From Polaromonas sp. (lineage in GTDB: Bacteria; Pseudomonadota; Gammaproteobacteria; Burkholderiales; Burkholderiaceae_C), in contig NZ_JABBPC010000009.1 in assembly GCF_012927485.1 (NCBI RefSeq), positions 1-64,000 of the forward strand: a stretch of 64,000 nt of DNA. The letters run 5' to 3'. Of the stretch, positions 42,402-54,079 are shown piece by piece. Position 1 is the stretch's first letter. Each line of letters begins with the position of its first letter. The notes under the pieces were generated by a model. That model was not told the origin of the DNA. It searched no databases and saw only the letters and a list, made by a program, of their open reading frames with translations. Made by a program: the position numbers and the translations under genes.

Positions 42402-43390
42402 CATGTCATTGCCATTGCCATTGCCATTGCCTTTCACCCAGTGTGCGAGCCATGAAAGGTTTTTCGCTGATCGAATTGATGGTGTCGCTGACGATCGGGC
42501 TCATCATTGCTGTCGCCGCTATGTCAGCCTACATGGGAGCATCTGGGGCCAGTAGAGTGGCAGCAGCGCAAGGCCGCATGTACGAAGACGCGCAAGCAGC
42601 CTTGATTATTCTGACCCAGCAACTGCGGATGGCGGGGAACAATCCGGATCAGGCCAACCGTACCGCCGGGTCTCTGCGCAACCCCGTCTACAGCCCCCTT
42701 GGCCCAGCGAACTTTATTATCCGCGGCTGCGATGGAAATTTCATTGACGGCCCCAACCTCGACAACCTGAACTGTGTTGCCGGCCCAACGGGATCAATTG
42801 CGGTCAACTATGAAGCTGATATTTTTAATACCATTCCAACGAGTACGACACCCACAGCGCCGTCAGACTGCGTAGGAAATCGCTTAGGTTCGATCTCAGC
42901 CACAGTCCCTACAGTTATTACCACAACAATTCCATTCTCAACAGTAACCTCGACGGTGAATTACAGCGTAGCAGTCAACCAGTTTTATATTGGCTCCTCA
43001 AATAATATCCCCAGCCTTTTTTGCAGAGGCAACGGCGGTTCCGGGAACGAACCGCCGCAAGCGCTGGTTGAAAACATCGAGGACATGCAATTCAGCTATG
43101 GAACCATGCCACTTCCAACCGTGCCCGCATCCACCGCCACGGCACAAGTAGCTGGCTACCAGACCGCTACTCAACTCGCTTTACTTACTCCAGCAACTGA
43201 TGCAATCCGCTGGGGAGCAGTTCTCACAGTTCGTCTCTGCGTGCTGGTGCGCAGCGAACGACCAGTGGTTTTTGACGCAACCTCTGCACGTTACCTTACC
43301 TGCAACGGTAATCCGGACAACACTCAAACAGACCTTCGGCTGCGGCGTGCCTTTTACACCACAGTGGTATTGAGAAATCGGCAGATTTAG
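42398..43390 (+). CDS. PilW-like minor pilin (start perhaps 42452)
   Basis: MKGFSLIELMVSLTIGLIIAVAAMSAYMG. Confidence 0.88.
   Translation: MTCHCHCHCHCLSPSVRAMKGFSLIELMVSLTIGLIIAVAAMSAYMGASGASRVAAAQGRMYEDAQAALIILTQQLRMAGNNPDQANRTAGSLRNPVYSPLGPANFIIRGCDGNFIDGPNLDNLNCVAGPTGSIAVNYEADIFNTIPTSTTPTAPSDCVGNRLGSISATVPTVITTTIPFSTVTSTVNYSVAVNQFYIGSSNNIPSLFCRGNGGSGNEPPQALVENIEDMQFSYGTMPLPTVPASTATAQVAGYQTATQLALLTPATDAIRWGAVLTVRLCVLVRSERPVVFDATSARYLTCNGNPDNTQTDLRLRRAFYTTVVLRNRQI
42401..42435 (+). repeat. Hexanucleotide microsatellite (CATTGC)n
   Basis: gtcattgccattgccattgccattgcc, encodes HCHCHC. Confidence 0.9.
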
Positions 43391-43412
43391 AACTTACTAA
43401 AAACGAATTGCC

Positions 43413-44141
<729 letters not shown>

Positions 44142-44268
44142 ATTATATGTTTACTTCCACTCGCTTTCCCAACAGCATCCGTGTGTCCTTGTAGGTTAAG
44201 TCTTGTGCCCACTGGGTTTTCTCCGAAAGTGGTTGGATAGTCGTTGTTATATTAAACAGGAATTCCCC

Positions 44269-45630
44269 ATGATTACCGCCTTCTGCGCCATTCTTTGCTC
44301 CATACGATTTTCTGGTCGATGGCTATTGCAGTTCTTCGCGCTGTCGCTGCTGCTACTGGCTGGGCTACCAGCACAGGCGCAATCCCATAACTACACCTTT
44401 CCAGGCAATCTTCCGGAGACCTGTCGCAACGTTATTAGCGACACCTATAGTTGCAGTACGCTATCGCTTATATCTGGTGACACGATTACCATCAGCTCGT
44501 ATTCACCGACTTTGATAACGATCGAGGGTGACTTTACGACCGTTGACAACAAGATCAATTCACCGGGTAAAGCACTTACCCTGCAATTGCACGTTAAAGG
44601 AAAAACCGCCTTGGGAAATGGGGCTACTGTTAATGCAATTATTATCAGCAACAGCACCATTACTTTAGGCTCAAAGGTAACTTTTACAGGTAACATCAAT
44701 GCGACCAACATCCTTGTTGACAGTCTCACTGTCGGAGAAAATAGCACCATTGTTGGAAATATCAGCTCCATCGCCAGTGTCATATTTATTGGTGATAATT
44801 ATAAATCCACTGGTGATATTACAACGACATCCGCGGCTATTAATATAGGAAACAAGAGTAACGTAACGGGAGTGTTAACCACTACTACTGCCGGCGTGAT
44901 AACGGTAGGAGATGACAGCACGGTTACAGGAAGTCTCAAAACACGGGCCGGCGCAATTAATGTCGGGAATAGAAGCAAGGTCACCGGCGATCTCATTAGC
45001 AGCGTCGCGGGCGTGGTAAAAGTTGGCTATAACTCCGAAGTCGGTGGCAAGATTTCTACTGGTGCAGGAGCCGTTAACATCGGGGCCAGTAGCGTAGTCA
45101 ACAACGGTATTACCACTGGCTCTGGCGTCGTTACCATTGGGGCGGATAGCACAATCAGGGGAAATGTCAACAATCTCGACACCAGTATTGCTGGCGCAGT
45201 CAATCTAGGTGCCGGCGCAACGGTCACGGGTACCATCATTACAAACGCAGGTGCCGTTACACTGGCGGCCGGAGCGAAAGCAGGCGCTATCTCCACTAAC
45301 GTCGGCGCTATTACCGTGTTAGCTAAATCGAAAGTTTTTGGATCAGTATGCACCGGCATAGCGGGTGCTATTACTATTGGAGCAGGCTCAACCGTCGAGG
45401 GTAACGTCTCAACCGCCGTTGCTGGTGCTATCACAGTAGAAAGCGGCGCTACAGTCGAAGGCTCAGTTGAGGCGCTGGGCGCTGGCGCGGTCTCTATTGC
45501 AGTTGATGCAAAGGTTGGATTAAAAAAGAAGGACGCTGCGTGCGGTATAGTCCCCCCCATTATTGACCCCGACCTCATTGGCCCTAGACGCATTAAATCA
45601 CGCGAGTGGCGTCAGATTTTCATGCGCTAG
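44269..45630 (+). CDS. Exported bactofilin/polymer-forming-like beta-repeat protein
   Basis: Signal peptide LLLLAGLPAQAQS; tandem (GAVxIGxxSxVxGxIxT)n repeats of roughly 20 aa. Confidence 0.75.
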   Translation: MITAFCAILCSIRFSGRWLLQFFALSLLLLAGLPAQAQSHNYTFPGNLPETCRNVISDTYSCSTLSLISGDTITISSYSPTLITIEGDFTTVDNKINSPGKALTLQLHVKGKTALGNGATVNAIIISNSTITLGSKVTFTGNINATNILVDSLTVGENSTIVGNISSIASVIFIGDNYKSTGDITTTSAAINIGNKSNVTGVLTTTTAGVITVGDDSTVTGSLKTRAGAINVGNRSKVTGDLISSVAGVVKVGYNSEVGGKISTGAGAVNIGASSVVNNGITTGSGVVTIGADSTIRGNVNNLDTSIAGAVNLGAGATVTGTIITNAGAVTLAAGAKAGAISTNVGAITVLAKSKVFGSVCTGIAGAITIGAGSTVEGNVSTAVAGAITVESGATVEGSVEALGAGAVSIAVDAKVGLKKKDAACGIVPPIIDPDLIGPRRIKSREWRQIFMR

Positions 45631-45673
45631 CATGACGCAGCAATCTCCAAAGCTTCAATCAGGAGTAACGTTC

Positions 45674-46177
45674 ATGCATATTAGTTTCAGGCCCTGTAAG
45701 CCCTCAATCCGAATGTCCGGATTCACGTTGATTGAGCTCATGGTCACCGTGGCTATCGTTGCTATTTTGGCCAGCGTCGCCCTGCCGGCCTATACCAGCT
45801 ACATCGCGCGGGCCCGTCGTGCGGATGCCAGAACCCAGTTGGTGCAGGCGGCACAATTCATGCAGCGCTTCTATGCTGCGAACGACCAATATGTTCAAGA
45901 TCGCGCCGGAAACAACATACTCGGCGCCTCTGTCGGGATGCCCGACAATCTGAGAAGGTCGCCAGCCGACGGTACTGCGGTGTACCAACTTAATACCAGT
46001 ATCACAACGTCGGGAAACTACACCGCGACCGTGGCCATCGACGGCTACACCCTGAGCATGGCGCCTATTTCCGGCGGCAGCGCAGCGACCGATCCTTGTG
46101 GCATATTCACTCTTTCATCAACCGGCATACGGGACGTATCGGGCGCAACCAAAACTCGCGCTGAATGCTGGAAGTAG
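45674..46177 (+). CDS. Type IV pilin PilE-like
   Basis: MSGFTLIELMVTVAIVAILASVALPAYTSYIARARR. Confidence 0.9.
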   Translation: MHISFRPCKPSIRMSGFTLIELMVTVAIVAILASVALPAYTSYIARARRADARTQLVQAAQFMQRFYAANDQYVQDRAGNNILGASVGMPDNLRRSPADGTAVYQLNTSITTSGNYTATVAIDGYTLSMAPISGGSAATDPCGIFTLSSTGIRDVSGATKTRAECWK

Positions 46178-46215
46178 TCCCGCCGCAATCCTGACCTGGC
46201 AACGCTTACTGACTC

Positions 46216-47322
46216 ATGCTTGAAACCGAGCGCCTGATGGCGCAAGCCTTGGCGCAGGCTGCCAAAGGCCTGCGCATCACTTCTCCCAACCCGCATGTCG
46301 GCTGCGTGATCGCGAACTCCCAAGGGCACGTTCTGGGCCAGGGCCATACCCAGCTGGCGGGTGGAGCCCATGCCGAAATCATGGCCCTGCGCGACGCCGA
46401 GGCAAAGGGTCACAGCGTGGTTGGGGCCACCGCTTATGTCACGCTGGAACCCTGCTCGCACCACGGTCGCACCGGGCCTTGCTGCGATGCGTTGGTAGCC
46501 GCCGGTATCAAACGGGTTGTGGCATCCACAGCCGATCCCAACCCCCTGGTTTCCAGTCAAGGTTTCGACCGGTTGCGGGCTGCGGGTATTGAGGTCGAAG
46601 TGGGCTGTGGCGCGGCGCAATCACGCGAATTAAACCTCGGTTTTTTCAGCCGCATGATCCGTAAAACGCCGTGGGTATGGATAAAAGTAGCCGCGTCGCT
46701 GGATGGCAAAACCGCGCTAAACAATGGCCGTAGCCAGTGGATCACGTCCGACGCGGCGCGTGCCGACGGGCATGCCTGGCGCGCGCGCTCTTGCGCGGTA
46801 CTCACCGGCATTGGTACGGTGCTTGAAGACAATCCTCGGCTGGATGTGCGGCTTGTTGAAACACACCGCCAACCACATCTGATCGTGGTCGACAGTCGCC
46901 TCGAGACGCCGCTGGACGCCAATCTTTTTATACCGCGTCGCAAGGTCTACATCTATGCTGCTGCCGAAAATGCCGCAAAGAAATCAGCACTCGAAGCCCG
47001 CGGCGCTACCGTCATCTATTTGCCCGGCGCTAATGGGAAAGTCGATCTGGCGGCCATGCTGTGCGATCTGGCGCAGCGTGAAGTCAACGAACTGCACGTG
47101 GAGGCTGGACAAAAACTCAGCGGCTCTTTTATTCGCGAATGTCTGGTGGACGAGTTCGTGGTGTATCTGGCGCCCAAACTTATCGGTCAAGGGCGCGGGA
47201 TGGCTGACTTTGGGCCCTTGGATGATTTGGCAAACGCGGTCCCGCTGGAATTTAAATCCACGGAAATACTGGGCCCGGATCTGCGCATCGTGGCGCGAGT
47301 TTGCGGTCGCGACCGGTTTTAG
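46216..47322 (+). CDS. ribD: Riboflavin deaminase/reductase RibD
   Basis: NPHVGCVIAN...GGAHAEIMAL...LEPCSHHGRTGPCCDAL. Confidence 0.97.
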   Translation: MLETERLMAQALAQAAKGLRITSPNPHVGCVIANSQGHVLGQGHTQLAGGAHAEIMALRDAEAKGHSVVGATAYVTLEPCSHHGRTGPCCDALVAAGIKRVVASTADPNPLVSSQGFDRLRAAGIEVEVGCGAAQSRELNLGFFSRMIRKTPWVWIKVAASLDGKTALNNGRSQWITSDAARADGHAWRARSCAVLTGIGTVLEDNPRLDVRLVETHRQPHLIVVDSRLETPLDANLFIPRRKVYIYAAAENAAKKSALEARGATVIYLPGANGKVDLAAMLCDLAQREVNELHVEAGQKLSGSFIRECLVDEFVVYLAPKLIGQGRGMADFGPLDDLANAVPLEFKSTEILGPDLRIVARVCGRDRF

Positions 47323-49476
47323 GTGACCGCTCAAAAGCCCACAGGGACAGTCCTGCTGCTGTCGCTGATGATGATCCTGGTGCCTGCGATGGGGGTTCCG
47401 AGCGAAGAATTGTTGCAAGACACCTTGAAGTCCATCGGGGTTTCATTTTTTGCATTAGCCGCCTCGTTCACCTTCTTTTGGCACTGCCACAAGCACAGCA
47501 ACTATTTGCAATTTCACAGTTTGCTGTGTTTGCCAATTGGACTCATGACTTACGCGCTGGGCAGCATGGCGTGGTCGCATACCTACCTTGGCGGCGTGGA
47601 GGCGGTTCGCTGGTTTGTATTCAGCCTAATTCTTTTTTTGGGCTTGAACTCGTTGACCAACGCCCGGGTCACTTACTTGGCCTGGGGCATTCACCTTGGC
47701 GGGGTGCTGGCGGCGCTGTGGGCGGCCTTGCAATTCTGGTTTGATTTCAAGTTATTTGCACAAGGACCCAACCCGGCATCCACCTTTGTCAATCGCAATT
47801 TTTTTGCTGAATATCTGGTTTGTACCTTGCCTTTTTCTATGCTGCTGGTAAGCCGAGTCAGGGACAAGACATCGGCTTTTCTGTTGACGTTTTCTCTGGG
47901 CTTTAATGTTGCAGCGCTGATGATGACCGGCACCCGCTCCGCACTAATCGGTCTGGGGCTATTGGTGTTACTACTTCCGGCCATTGTTTTTTTGTACCGA
48001 CGACAGTGTGTGTCAACCGGCTGGCGCGCCGGCCATTGCCTTGCCCTGGTGGCGCTGTTCATCGCCGCGGTTTGGGGTTTGGGCTCTATCAATACGGCCA
48101 ATCCGAAGCTGATCGCCGAGTCAGGCTATGGGAACGCACTGGAGCGGGCGACCCAGCGTACCCTTTCGATGACGAAGTCCAGCGAGTACAGCACCGGTTC
48201 TTTTTCAATCCGCACCTTGCTGTGGCAGGCGACAGGTCGAATGATCCAGGCCCACCCGGTCACCGGAGTCGGCGCAGGCGCGTGGGAGGTGCAAGCCCCG
48301 CTCTACCAGGAGCCGGGAAGCCAGCTGGAGACAGACTATTACGCCCACAATGAAATTCTGCAATTGGTAGCCGAGTACGGGCTGGTCGGCTGGTTTTTTC
48401 TTTTGAGTCTGGCGACCTACCTCGCGTGGGCGGCGTACAAAACCTGGTCGGACAAGACGCTCGAGGGCCAGCGGGAAGCGCCGTTACGCGCGTTCACGCT
48501 GGCCAGTCTGCTGGTCTTTTTGTTGGTCAGCAATGCCGGCTTTCCGTGGCGCATGGCGACCACTGGCGCCTTGTTCGCATTGAGTCTGTCGATCCTTGCT
48601 GCCTCGGATGCGCGTCTGGGTGCGGGCAAAAGTTTTCTCTTGTTTTCCATTAACTGCAAGTCGCACTGCGCCGTCTGGGCCTTGTCCGCGACCGCTGTTT
48701 GCACCGGACTCGCTTTGTACATCGCGCAGCAAGCGATCGAGTGCGAGGCCAAGCTGGTACAAGCCATCAGGACAGCATTAACCATTGCCCAGTCTGGCCA
48801 CCCCAACGACCCGCGCTGGGACAACGAAAAGATAAAAATTCTCCAGCTCATGCGGCAAGGCATCGCCATCAATCCGCATTATCGAAAACTCACACCCATG
48901 GTCGCTGACACCCTGGCGGGTTGGAATGACTGGAAAAACGCAACCTGGATTTGGGAATCTGTTCTTGACTCGCGCCCCAATGTGGTGGCCCTTCTCGCCA
49001 ACGTGGCACGTGGATACCTGAAAGCTGACAACTTTCAGAAGGCCCAGGAATACCTCAACCGGGCCAAGAAGCTGCAACCAACCGCGCCGACTCTGGCCTC
49101 TTTGGAGGTCATGCTTTGGAGCCGAACCGGGAAAGACCGGGAAGCCGCAGTGCGGGCAAAGGAGCTCCTTCGGGCGGGCATTTTTGACTACGACCTGGTT
49201 CAAGCGGCGTATTTTTTAGGCCTAAGAAATCGGGATTCGGAACTTGCCATTCTGGCCTTGCAATCGCAAATAAAGACGTGGCCGAGTCAGGCAACGGACG
49301 GATGGCTCAAGTTGGGAAATATTTATGCGTCGGTTGAAGCAAAAAACGAGACCAAAGCGCAGCAAGCCTATACGGCGGCACTCGAGGCCGCTCCGCCAGC
49401 TTACGGAACTGCAACCTGGGCCATGATCCCCCCCAACTATCGCGCCAAAATTCAGTCACGCGCCAATCCTCATTGA
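47323..49476 (+). CDS. O-antigen ligase-like / pilin glycosylation ligase family protein with C-terminal repeats (GTG start)
   Basis: 717 aa; about 10+ TM; Wzy_C-like MMTGTRSALIGLGLL...HPVTGVGAGAWEVQ...YYAHNEILQLVAEYGLVGWFF. Confidence 0.85.
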   Translation: MTAQKPTGTVLLLSLMMILVPAMGVPSEELLQDTLKSIGVSFFALAASFTFFWHCHKHSNYLQFHSLLCLPIGLMTYALGSMAWSHTYLGGVEAVRWFVFSLILFLGLNSLTNARVTYLAWGIHLGGVLAALWAALQFWFDFKLFAQGPNPASTFVNRNFFAEYLVCTLPFSMLLVSRVRDKTSAFLLTFSLGFNVAALMMTGTRSALIGLGLLVLLLPAIVFLYRRQCVSTGWRAGHCLALVALFIAAVWGLGSINTANPKLIAESGYGNALERATQRTLSMTKSSEYSTGSFSIRTLLWQATGRMIQAHPVTGVGAGAWEVQAPLYQEPGSQLETDYYAHNEILQLVAEYGLVGWFFLLSLATYLAWAAYKTWSDKTLEGQREAPLRAFTLASLLVFLLVSNAGFPWRMATTGALFALSLSILAASDARLGAGKSFLLFSINCKSHCAVWALSATAVCTGLALYIAQQAIECEAKLVQAIRTALTIAQSGHPNDPRWDNEKIKILQLMRQGIAINPHYRKLTPMVADTLAGWNDWKNATWIWESVLDSRPNVVALLANVARGYLKADNFQKAQEYLNRAKKLQPTAPTLASLEVMLWSRTGKDREAAVRAKELLRAGIFDYDLVQAAYFLGLRNRDSELAILALQSQIKTWPSQATDGWLKLGNIYASVEAKNETKAQQAYTAALEAAPPAYGTATWAMIPPNYRAKIQSRANPH

Positions 49477-49563
49477 GAGGTCCAGGGCGCCAGACCATGG
49501 GCGGCTACAGACATTTTTAGCCAGCTCCCGGTCAATGGGCCAGTTCCCTGCGAAAATAGCACC

Positions 49564-50214
49564 ATGTTTACCGGAATCATCACCGGCATGGGGCGCATCG
49601 TCGCCGTCCATAGCCAGGGCAGCTCTTCAGATCATGGCAAGCGGCTCACCATTGAGACGCCTGCTGGCTACCTCGACGACGTGGGTCTGGGCGACAGCAT
49701 CGCACTCAACGGCGCCTGCATGACGGCCACTGCACTGGACAGCACCCACAACCAGTTTTCCATCGATATTTCGGCTGAATCTCTTGCCAAAACCTGCGGT
49801 TTTGGTGAGACCGACGTCGTTAATCTGGAGAAAGCCCTTCGAGCCCATGACCGTCTTGGCGGGCATCTGGTTTCCGGTCACGTGGACGGTATAGGGTGCG
49901 TCACACATTTTGCTCAAGTGGGTGAAAGCTGGGAACTGCGCCTGCACGCTCCCCAAGAACTTAGTAAATATCTGGCCTACAAGGGCTCCATCACGGTGAA
50001 CGGCGTGAGCCTGACCGTCAACCGGGTCTTTGATTTGACCGGGGATGCGGCAGGCAGCGAGATAAGTCTTAACATCATTCCCCACACAATTCAAAACACG
50101 GCGCTAGGCCAGCTCGCGAAGGGCTCTCAGGTCAACCTGGAAATCGACCTGATTGCCCGCTATGTGGAGCGAATGCTCAAAGACACCCCTACACAAAAAA
50201 AGGTTGACCCATGA
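49564..50214 (+). CDS. Riboflavin synthase alpha subunit
   Basis: [15 protein letters not shown]...[10 protein letters not shown]-like motif; HLVSGHVDG. Confidence 0.97.
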   Translation: MFTGIITGMGRIVAVHSQGSSSDHGKRLTIETPAGYLDDVGLGDSIALNGACMTATALDSTHNQFSIDISAESLAKTCGFGETDVVNLEKALRAHDRLGGHLVSGHVDGIGCVTHFAQVGESWELRLHAPQELSKYLAYKGSITVNGVSLTVNRVFDLTGDAAGSEISLNIIPHTIQNTALGQLAKGSQVNLEIDLIARYVERMLKDTPTQKKVDP

Positions 50215-51317
50215 CGACTGTAATTTCTCCCATTGAGGACATTGTGGCCGACATGCGTGCAGGCCGCATGGTCATCCTCGTCGACGAAGAAGACCGCGAA
50301 AACGAGGGTGATTTGGTTCTGGCTGCAGACCACGTGACACCTGCCGCCGTCAATTTTATGGCGCGTTTTGGCCGTGGTCTGATCTGCTTGACCCTGACAC
50401 GCGAACGCTGCGAATTGCTGCAACTGTCGCCCATGACGGCCCGAAACGGCGCTCAATATTCAACCGCGTTTACGGTGTCCATCGAAGCTGCCGAGGGCGT
50501 TACAACCGGTATTTCCGCAGCCGACCGCGCCCGCACCGTGCAAGCCGCAGTCGCCCAAAATGCCAAGATCAGTGACTTGGTGCAGCCGGGCCATATATTT
50601 CCTTTACAGGCGGTGGATGGCGGCGTTCTGATGAGGGCCGGCCACACCGAGGCCGGCTGCGATTTGGCAGGCATAGCGGGCTGCACACCTGCTGCCGTGA
50701 TTTGCGAAATCATGAAGGACGACGGCACCATGGCCCGGTTGCCTGATTTGCAGGTATTTGCGACCGAACACGGCCTGAAGATCGGAACCATAGCCGATTT
50801 GATTCAGCACCGTAGCCGCAACGAGTCGCTGATCGAGAAGGTCGGCAGTCGCAGCCTTCAAACCGCGTTCGGAGAATTCACCGCCCACGCCTTCAAAGAC
50901 AAACCGAGTCAGGGGTTGCACCTGGCGCTGGTGCGCGGGCAGTGGTCAGCTGACGATACCGTAACGGCGCGCGTACACGAGCCGCTATCGGTGCTGGACG
51001 TGCTGGAAACAGGTCGCCCGATGCATTCATGGAGCCTGGACCAGAGCCTAAAGCACATCGCCGACGAAGGCCGGGGCGTGGTGGTGCTGCTTAACTGCGG
51101 TGAAAGCGCCACGCAGCTACTGGCGCAGTTCGAAGGCACTGCACGCGCCAGCCAGGCCCCCGAACACGGCCGCATGGACTTGCGCACCTACGGCGTGGGC
51201 GCACAGATTTTGCAGGCCTGTGGCGTGCACAAAATGAACCTCATGGGCAAGCCCCGTCGCATGCCGAGCATGACGGGCTACGGCCTCGAAATCGTCGGTT
51301 ACATCACAAAAAAATAA
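50211..51317 (+). CDS. ribBA: DHBP synthase / GTP cyclohydrolase II-like
   Basis: [25 protein letters not shown]-terminal GCHII-like [19 protein letters not shown]. Confidence 0.95.
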   Translation: MTTVISPIEDIVADMRAGRMVILVDEEDRENEGDLVLAADHVTPAAVNFMARFGRGLICLTLTRERCELLQLSPMTARNGAQYSTAFTVSIEAAEGVTTGISAADRARTVQAAVAQNAKISDLVQPGHIFPLQAVDGGVLMRAGHTEAGCDLAGIAGCTPAAVICEIMKDDGTMARLPDLQVFATEHGLKIGTIADLIQHRSRNESLIEKVGSRSLQTAFGEFTAHAFKDKPSQGLHLALVRGQWSADDTVTARVHEPLSVLDVLETGRPMHSWSLDQSLKHIADEGRGVVVLLNCGESATQLLAQFEGTARASQAPEHGRMDLRTYGVGAQILQACGVHKMNLMGKPRRMPSMTGYGLEIVGYITKK

Positions 51318-51342
51318 GTCAATCAATCAAAGGAGCTTCATC

Positions 51343-51807
51343 GTGTTTGGTGCAGAAAAAGGTTCGGCTGACAAGCTCGACGGCAAAAAACTTTTCATTG
51401 GTATTGTGCAGGCGCGCTTTAATGAAACCATTACAAACGCCTTGGCCGATGCCTGCAAACAGGAACTTGCCGCTTTGGGCGTAGAAGAAAAAAATATTAC
51501 GCACGTGAAGGTACACGGTGCGTTGGAAATTCCTTGTGCGCTGCAAGCCCTGGCTGAGAGCGACAAATACGATGCCTTGGTGGCCCTCGGCTGCATTATT
51601 CGCGGTGAGACCTATCACTTTGAACTGGTGGCCAATGAAAGCGGTTCTGCCGTGACTCGGCTGGCGCTGGACTACCAATTGCCGATTGCGAACGCTATTT
51701 TGACCACCGAAAACATCTTGCAGGCAGAGGCGCGCCAACACGAAAAAGGGTGCGACGCAGCGCGTGTTGCGGTCGAGATGGCCAACCTGATGCGCGAACT
51801 TTCCTGA
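51343..51807 (+). CDS. ribH: Lumazine synthase
   Basis: [19 protein letters not shown]...[12 protein letters not shown]...[14 protein letters not shown]. Confidence 0.97.
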   Translation: MFGAEKGSADKLDGKKLFIGIVQARFNETITNALADACKQELAALGVEEKNITHVKVHGALEIPCALQALAESDKYDALVALGCIIRGETYHFELVANESGSAVTRLALDYQLPIANAILTTENILQAEARQHEKGCDAARVAVEMANLMRELS

Positions 51808-51845
51808 TTCCCTGAACTCCAAATCAATTACCTCACCGACGCTTC

Positions 51846-52361
51846 ATGGCCGAATCCATTATCAAACTCAAACGCCCTCCACAAACCCGTACCGGCCTCA
51901 CTGACACCGGCGTCAAAAAAGCGGCTGACAAGTCGGCCCGTACCCGCGCACGCGAATTTGCATTGCAGGCCTTGTATCAACATCTGGTCGGCAGAAACGA
52001 TGCAGAGTCTATTGATACGTTCACTCGCGATTTGGTAGGTTTTCACAAAGCGGACTCGGCTCACTACGATGCGCTGCTGCACGGCTGTATCCGCGACGCA
52101 AAAATACTCGACGAAAGTATTACCCCTTTGCTCGACCGGAAAATGGCCGAGATTTCGCCAGTCGAGCATGCCGTGCTGTGGATTGGCGTTTATGAATTTA
52201 CCCATTGCCTGGATGTTCCTTACCGTGTCGTGATTAACGAATGCATTGAGCTTGCCAAGGCATTTGGCGGCACCGACGGCCATAAATACGTCAACGGCGT
52301 ACTCCACAAAATGGCCCCTTCACTCCGCGGCGCAGAAGTCGCTGCAGATCAATCCAAATAA
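51846..52361 (+). CDS. nusB: Transcription antitermination factor NusB
   Basis: [18 protein letters not shown]...[25 protein letters not shown]. Confidence 0.96.
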   Translation: MAESIIKLKRPPQTRTGLTDTGVKKAADKSARTRAREFALQALYQHLVGRNDAESIDTFTRDLVGFHKADSAHYDALLHGCIRDAKILDESITPLLDRKMAEISPVEHAVLWIGVYEFTHCLDVPYRVVINECIELAKAFGGTDGHKYVNGVLHKMAPSLRGAEVAADQSK

Positions 52362-52397
52362 AACGGATGGGCCAACCCAGACCATGAAAGACTTGCA

Positions 52398-53594
52398 GTG
52401 AACATTGCGCAGCGGGCTCAAAGAATCGAGCCGTTTTATGTGATGGAGGTTGCCAAGGCAGCCTCCGCGATGGCGAAAGAGCTTTCCAACACGTCCTCGC
52501 CGATGATCTTTCTGAATATCGGCGAGCCCGACTTCACCGCGCCACCGCTGGTGCAAGAGGCGGCAATACGCGCCATTTCGCAGGGCGCGACGCAATACAC
52601 CCAGGCCACAGGTCTGCCCGCCTTGCGGGAGCGCATCAGTCACTGGTACGCGACCCGCTTTAACGCACAGGTGGCTCCCAGCCGCATCATCATTACGGCG
52701 GGGGCCTCTGCGGCGCTCCAGCTTGCCTGCCTGGCATTGATTGACTCGGGTGACGAAATCCTCATGCCTGATCCGAGCTATCCGTGCAATCGGCACTTTG
52801 TCAGCGCCGCTGAAGGCACGGCCGTGTTAATTCCCACGACGTCTGACGAACGCTTTCAACTCACCCGGGAGAAGGTGCAAGCCGCATGGAACCGTAAATC
52901 GCGCGGCGTTCTGCTGGCTTCTCCTTCCAATCCCACCGGCACGTCGATCGCGCCGGAGGAGCTGCAGCGCATTCACGAATTTGTGCATAGCCAGGGCGGT
53001 GTCACCTTGATTGACGAGATCTACCTCGGATTAAGTTACGAGGAGCACTTCGGCCACACGGCGCTGGCCATGCCAGGCGACTTGGGCCAGAGCGTTATCA
53101 GCATTAACAGCTTCAGCAAATACTTCAATATGACGGGCTGGCGGCTCGGCTGGCTGGTAGTGCCAGAGGCGCTGGCACCGGTGATTGAACGAATTGCGCA
53201 AAACCTCTTTATCTGCGCCAGCACCGTGGCGCAGCATGCCGCGCTGGCCTGCTTTGAGCCCGACAGCCTGCTGGAGTACGAGCGCCGCCGTGCCGAGTTC
53301 AAGGCGCGGCGCGACTACTTCATTCCCGAGCTCAACCGCCTCGGGCTTCGCGTGCCCGTGATGCCCGACGGCGCTTTCTACGCCTACGCCGACTGCACTG
53401 CAGCCGCCGCGCGGCTGGGCGTGAGTGGTAGCTGGGACTTTGCCTTTGAACTGATGCAGCGCGCCCATCTCGCGGTGACACCAGGGCGCGATTTCGGACG
53501 CGTCGCGCCTGAACAGTTTGTTCGGTTTTCTACCGCCAGCTCCCTGAATCATTTGCAGGAAGCCGTGACGCGACTGGAGTCGTTGCTTGGCTAA
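52398..53594 (+). CDS. PLP aminotransferase class I/II
   Basis: LNIGEPDFTAPPLVQEAA...SFSKYFNMTGWRLGWLV. Confidence 0.93.
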   Translation: MNIAQRAQRIEPFYVMEVAKAASAMAKELSNTSSPMIFLNIGEPDFTAPPLVQEAAIRAISQGATQYTQATGLPALRERISHWYATRFNAQVAPSRIIITAGASAALQLACLALIDSGDEILMPDPSYPCNRHFVSAAEGTAVLIPTTSDERFQLTREKVQAAWNRKSRGVLLASPSNPTGTSIAPEELQRIHEFVHSQGGVTLIDEIYLGLSYEEHFGHTALAMPGDLGQSVISINSFSKYFNMTGWRLGWLVVPEALAPVIERIAQNLFICASTVAQHAALACFEPDSLLEYERRRAEFKARRDYFIPELNRLGLRVPVMPDGAFYAYADCTAAAARLGVSGSWDFAFELMQRAHLAVTPGRDFGRVAPEQFVRFSTASSLNHLQEAVTRLESLLG

Positions 53595-54066
53595 ACGAGA
53601 CACCGAGGCACTTGTGCAGACGCGTCAGACGGCTGGATTCCAGTGGCCCGTACGCGTGTACTGGGAAGACACAGATGCCGGTGGTATCGTTTTTTATGCC
53701 AATTATTTGAAGTTTTTCGAGCGGGCTCGCACTGAGTGGCTCCGGTCGCTGGGCATTGAGCAACGCTGTCTGAAGGACAGCACGGGGGGCCTCTTCGTGG
53801 TGGCTGAAACCAGTATTCGTTACCACCGCCCCGCACGTCTTGACGATGAACTGATTGTTACGGCGAGCCTGATCGAAAAAGGCCGTGCGTCCCTGACAAT
53901 CAAACAACAGGCGCTATTAAAAACAGAGCAGCAAACTACGGGAAATGCCGATGTGCAGGCCGCTACCCTGCTCTGCGAAGGAACGATACGAATTGGCTGG
54001 GTGAACGCCTCCAGTCTGCAGCCCGAACGCATTCCAGCGGCCATCCTTGGCAGCTTAAAAACTTGA
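53587..54066 (+). CDS. ybgC: Acyl-CoA thioesterase YbgC
   Basis: VYWEDTDAGGIVFYANYLKFFERARTEWLRSLGI. Confidence 0.95.
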   Translation: MAKRDTEALVQTRQTAGFQWPVRVYWEDTDAGGIVFYANYLKFFERARTEWLRSLGIEQRCLKDSTGGLFVVAETSIRYHRPARLDDELIVTASLIEKGRASLTIKQQALLKTEQQTTGNADVQAATLLCEGTIRIGWVNASSLQPERIPAAILGSLKT

Positions 54067-54079
54067 TACAAGCTTCAAC

